This document shows positions 4,824-7,640 of a stretch of DNA of 7,640 nucleotides, one piece after another. Under the pieces are notes generated by a model. That model saw nothing but the letters and a program-made list of their open reading frames with translations. It did not search any database and was not told where the DNA came from. Position numbers and translations under genes: made by a program. Origin of the DNA: Chryseobacterium sp. (GTDB lineage: Bacteria > Bacteroidota > Bacteroidia > Flavobacteriales > Weeksellaceae); assembly GCA_003852805.1 (NCBI GenBank), contig RDDY01000313.1, positions 1-7,640 on the forward strand, written 5' to 3'. Within the stretch, counting starts at the first letter, position 1, and every line of letters begins with the position of its first letter.

Positions 4824-7640
4824 ATGAACTTAATCAAGAAAATCGCCATTGTCGGTACCATTGCCGCCGCTTACTTTGTGCAAGCGCAAAACCACGATTG
4901 GCAACAAGAGACTTCCAACGGCTATACTTACCGTTCGGTTACCAATGATCCTGCGAAGGCCCGCTACTACGCGCTGAAAAATGGTCTGACGGTGATCCTG
5001 AGTCCGAGCAAAAAAGAACCGCGCATCCAAGCTTACATCGGCACGAAGGCCGGAAGCAAAACCGATCCGGCCGAACATACAGGCCTTGCCCACTATCTGG
5101 AGCACATGCTCTTTAAAGGAACCGATAAGTTCGGCAGTAAAGATTGGGAAAAGGAGAAACCTTATCTGGACAAGATCAACACGCTGTATGAGCAGTACAA
5201 CAAAACAACCGATGTTGCCAAGCGCGCCGAGATCTATAAAGAAATAGACAAGGTATCGGGCGAGGCGTCAAAGTATGCCATCGCCAACGAGTACGACAAA
5301 CTGATGTCCTCCATGGGCGCCACGGGAACCAATGCCTGGACTTCTTTTGAAGAGACCGTCTACACCGACGATATCCCTGCCAATGCGCTGGACAAGTATT
5401 TGGCGGTACAGGCAGAGCGCTTCCGCAATCCGATATTGCGCATCTTCCACACCGAACTGGAAGCTGTGTATGAGGAAAAAAACAGGAGTTTGGATAACGA
5501 CGGCAGCAAAACCTTTGAGGCGATGTTTGCCAATCTTTTCCCCGAGAACAATTACGGAAAACAGACCACCATCGGTACGGTAGAGCATTTGAAAAATCCC
5601 TCATTGAAGGCGATTGAAGAATATTATAAAACCTACTATGTGCCCAACAATATGGTTGTGGTGCTGGCCGGCGACTTTGACCCTGATGAAGCCATCGGCA
5701 AAATAGACCGCGCATTTGCGTATATGCAGCCGCGGGCCATTCCGCAATACAATGTCGGAACAGAGCACAAGATCACCTCGCCTGTGGTAAAAGAAGTTTG
5801 GGGGCCGAACCCCGAGAGTCTGATGCTGGGTTACAGAATGCCGGGTGCATCGTCAAAAGACGCGCGGATCCTGAACATCATCGGGGAAATGCTGACCAAC
5901 GGTCAGGCAGGCTTGATCGACCTTGACCTCGTAAAAAAACAAAAATTGCTGAGTGCGTCCGCCTTCGCTTATCCGTTGAAAGATTACTCCGTTTTGCTTC
6001 TGCAAGGAAGCCCGACCGACGGACAGTCTTTGGACGAAGTGCGCCAATTGCTGCTGAACCAAATCCAGCGCCTGCGCAAAGGAGATTTCTCCGATGACTT
6101 GATTCAATCCGTAGCGAACAATGCCAAGAAAGGAGCCATTGAAGCGAACGAAAATTATAACGAGCGCGCCAATCTGTTGTTGAGCGATTTCATTGTCGAT
6201 ATCGACCGGAAAACCAACTTGGATTTTGTGGACAACATTTCCAACATCACCAAGCAGGACATCGTCAACTTTGCCAATAAATATCTGAACGACAACAATT
6301 ATGTTGCGGTGTACAAGCGCAAAGGTGCCGACAAGAACATCGTAAAGGTGGAAAAACCGCCGATAACGCCCGTAGAGGTGAACCGCGATATTGAGTCGCC
6401 GTTTGTAACTGCCGTCAATAAAATGCCCGAAAACGAGATCAAACCGCAGTGGTTGGATTTCAACAAAGACATTGCAAAAGGCAAAATGGGCGCGGCCGAA
6501 GTGCTTTCCGTAAAAAACGACGACAACTCTCTGTTCCGTCTTTATTACTATTTTGAAACCGGAAAGTGGGATAACAAATTACTGCCGATTGCAGCCGAGT
6601 ACCTTAAATTCTTAGGCACGGGCAACAAAACCGCCGAGCAGTTCAGCAAAGATTTTTATCGCCTGGCCGCCAATTTCAATGTCAGCGCCGGCAATGAAGA
6701 AACCTACATCAGCTTGGACGGCCTCAATGAGAACTTCGCCGAATCCGTAAAGCTGCTGGAAGACTTGGTGAAAAACAGCAAACCCGACCCGCAGGCTTTG
6801 GAAGCGTACAAACAGCGGCTGAGAAAAGCACGTTCCAACGCCAAAGAAAACAAGGGAGCGATAATGGCGGGACTGCGCAGCTACGCACAATACGGCGCCA
6901 AGAATCCGTTCAACTTCACCCTGACCGATGCGGAATTGGACGCCCTGACAGCGGAACAGCTTACCGCCATTCTGCATGACCTTTTCTCTCTCGAACATAA
7001 GGTTTTGTATTATGGGCCGAAAAACAACCAAGAATTGGTGAGAGCATTGCAGCCTTTGCATCCGCTTGCCAAGAAACTGAAGCCCATTAAGAAAGAGCGC
7101 ACTTTTGTGCAGCAGGCGCAAAACGGCAACAATGTGCTGTTTGCAGATTACGACATGGTGCAGGCAGAAATCAACTGGGTACGCAACGCCTCTGAGTACA
7201 ACCCGCACCAGACGCCAACGGTCAGCCTGTTCAATACCTACTTCGGCAGCGGCATGGGTTCTATTGTCTTCCAAACCATTCGCGAATCCAAAGCATTGGC
7301 CTACTCGTCTTTTGCCAATTTCGGTGCGCCGGCCAAGAAGAACGAGCGTAACACGATCAATGCTTATGTGGGAACCCAGGCAGATAAATTTGCCGATGCT
7401 TCCACTGCAATGAATGAACTGCTGAATGAACTGCCGAAATCTCAAAACCTGTTTGAGGCGTCTAAAGTGGGACTTCGGAAAAAATTGGCGTCCGAGAGAA
7501 TTACTCAAGACGGTATCCTATTCAGTTATCTGCGTGCGCAGAAGCTCGGTAACAATACCGATGTTCGCCGTCAAGTATATGAACAGACGCCGAGCATGTC
7601 ATTCAACGATTTACAGGCGTTTCACCAAAAAGAATTCAGC
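4824..7640 (+). CDS. Secreted M16 family zinc metallopeptidase (insulinase/pitrilysin-like), 3' end missing
   Basis: The frame is open from ATG 4824 to the window edge (939 codons, no stop). Family members of this layout are somewhat under 1000 residues, so only a short tail is likely missing. The N-terminus is a signal peptide: KK at 5-6, hydrophobic 7-19, and probable cleavage VQA|QN after A21; there is no lipobox Cys, so a periplasmic location is inferred. The first half carries the inverted zinc motif HYLEH (H90, E93, H94) and ELEAVYEEKN (211-220), where E218 is the expected third zinc ligand and E211 its conserved partner seven residues earlier. An extra charged helical segment lies at about 104-168. 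YVPNNMVVVLAGDFDPDEA (272-290) marks the junction to the first M16_C domain. The second half repeats the fold without a zinc site and has the substrate-binding pair R820/Y827 in IRESKALAYS. It probably degrades peptides or misfolded protein in the envelope; the actual substrate is unknown. It lies 4 nt after the aminotransferase gene, without its own obvious promoter or Shine-Dalgarno sequence. Confidence 0.93.
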   Translation, partial: MNLIKKIAIVGTIAAAYFVQAQNHDWQQETSNGYTYRSVTNDPAKARYYALKNGLTVILSPSKKEPRIQAYIGTKAGSKTDPAEHTGLAHYLEHMLFKGTDKFGSKDWEKEKPYLDKINTLYEQYNKTTDVAKRAEIYKEIDKVSGEASKYAIANEYDKLMSSMGATGTNAWTSFEETVYTDDIPANALDKYLAVQAERFRNPILRIFHTELEAVYEEKNRSLDNDGSKTFEAMFANLFPENNYGKQTTIGTVEHLKNPSLKAIEEYYKTYYVPNNMVVVLAGDFDPDEAIGKIDRAFAYMQPRAIPQYNVGTEHKITSPVVKEVWGPNPESLMLGYRMPGASSKDARILNIIGEMLTNGQAGLIDLDLVKKQKLLSASAFAYPLKDYSVLLLQGSPTDGQSLDEVRQLLLNQIQRLRKGDFSDDLIQSVANNAKKGAIEANENYNERANLLLSDFIVDIDRKTNLDFVDNISNITKQDIVNFANKYLNDNNYVAVYKRKGADKNIVKVEKPPITPVEVNRDIESPFVTAVNKMPENEIKPQWLDFNKDIAKGKMGAAEVLSVKNDDNSLFRLYYYFETGKWDNKLLPIAAEYLKFLGTGNKTAEQFSKDFYRLAANFNVSAGNEETYISLDGLNENFAESVKLLEDLVKNSKPDPQALEAYKQRLRKARSNAKENKGAIMAGLRSYAQYGAKNPFNFTLTDAELDALTAEQLTAILHDLFSLEHKVLYYGPKNNQELVRALQPLHPLAKKLKPIKKERTFVQQAQNGNNVLFADYDMVQAEINWVRNASEYNPHQTPTVSLFNTYFGSGMGSIVFQTIRESKALAYSSFANFGAPAKKNERNTINAYVGTQADKFADASTAMNELLNELPKSQNLFEASKVGLRKKLASERITQDGILFSYLRAQKLGNNTDVRRQVYEQTPSMSFNDLQAFHQKEFS

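Noticed and set aside
6612..7508. A 298-codon minus-strand open frame opposite the M16 peptidase.
   Set aside because: It is antisense to the well-supported second half of the M16 peptidase, has no visible motif, and has a shadow-type composition.
1..7640. Looked for CRISPR repeats, insertion-sequence ends, tRNA genes, phage or defence genes.
   Set aside because: Nearly all bases are covered by five housekeeping-type genes; no regularly spaced repeats, transposase motifs, tRNA-like cloverleaf or defence-system signatures were seen.

Overview
The window looks like an ordinary chromosomal stretch from a member of the Bacteroidota, probably a Flavobacteriia-type organism. The reasons are: an AddB-like PD-(D/E)XK nuclease of the roughly 900-residue Bacteroidota type without iron-sulfur cysteines; a fused two-half secreted M16 peptidase of a kind common in that phylum; a signal peptide that appears to be cleaved just before Gln; start codons mostly without a Shine-Dalgarno sequence; and two perfect TAnnTTTG boxes (the -7 element of the Bacteroidota primary sigma factor) just upstream of the two divergent genes. 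Base composition is close to half G+C by eye. There is no sign of a mobile element, CRISPR array, RNA gene or other accessory island.

Layout. Bases 1-94 (+) are the last 30 codons of a 2-oxo acid dehydrogenase E2 (dihydrolipoyl acyltransferase) with its DHRxxDG active-site motif. It meets, tail to tail and with a 13-nt overlap, a leftward pair: rsmG (3455 to 2823), encoding the 16S rRNA m7G methyltransferase, followed by the AddB-like nuclease (2826 to 82), joined by a 4-nt ATGA overlap. A 170-bp divergent intergenic region (3456-3625) holds one candidate -7 box for each direction. Rightward lies a class I PLP aminotransferase of the aspartate type (3626-4819). Only 4 nt later comes a large secreted M16 zinc peptidase (4824 to beyond 7640), which is cut by the window end after 939 codons.

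Functionally this is a patchwork of housekeeping genes: central carbon metabolism (E2), ribosome modification (RsmG), double-strand-break processing (AddB-like; its AddA-type helicase partner is not in the window), amino-acid transamination and envelope proteolysis. I found no convincing evidence for a new multi-gene system. The most notable points are the loss of all recognisable Fe-S cysteines in the nuclease, a roughly 47-residue insertion inside the catalytic half of the M16 peptidase, the degenerate second half of that peptidase, and a 41-codon open frame whose stop overlaps the aminotransferase start.
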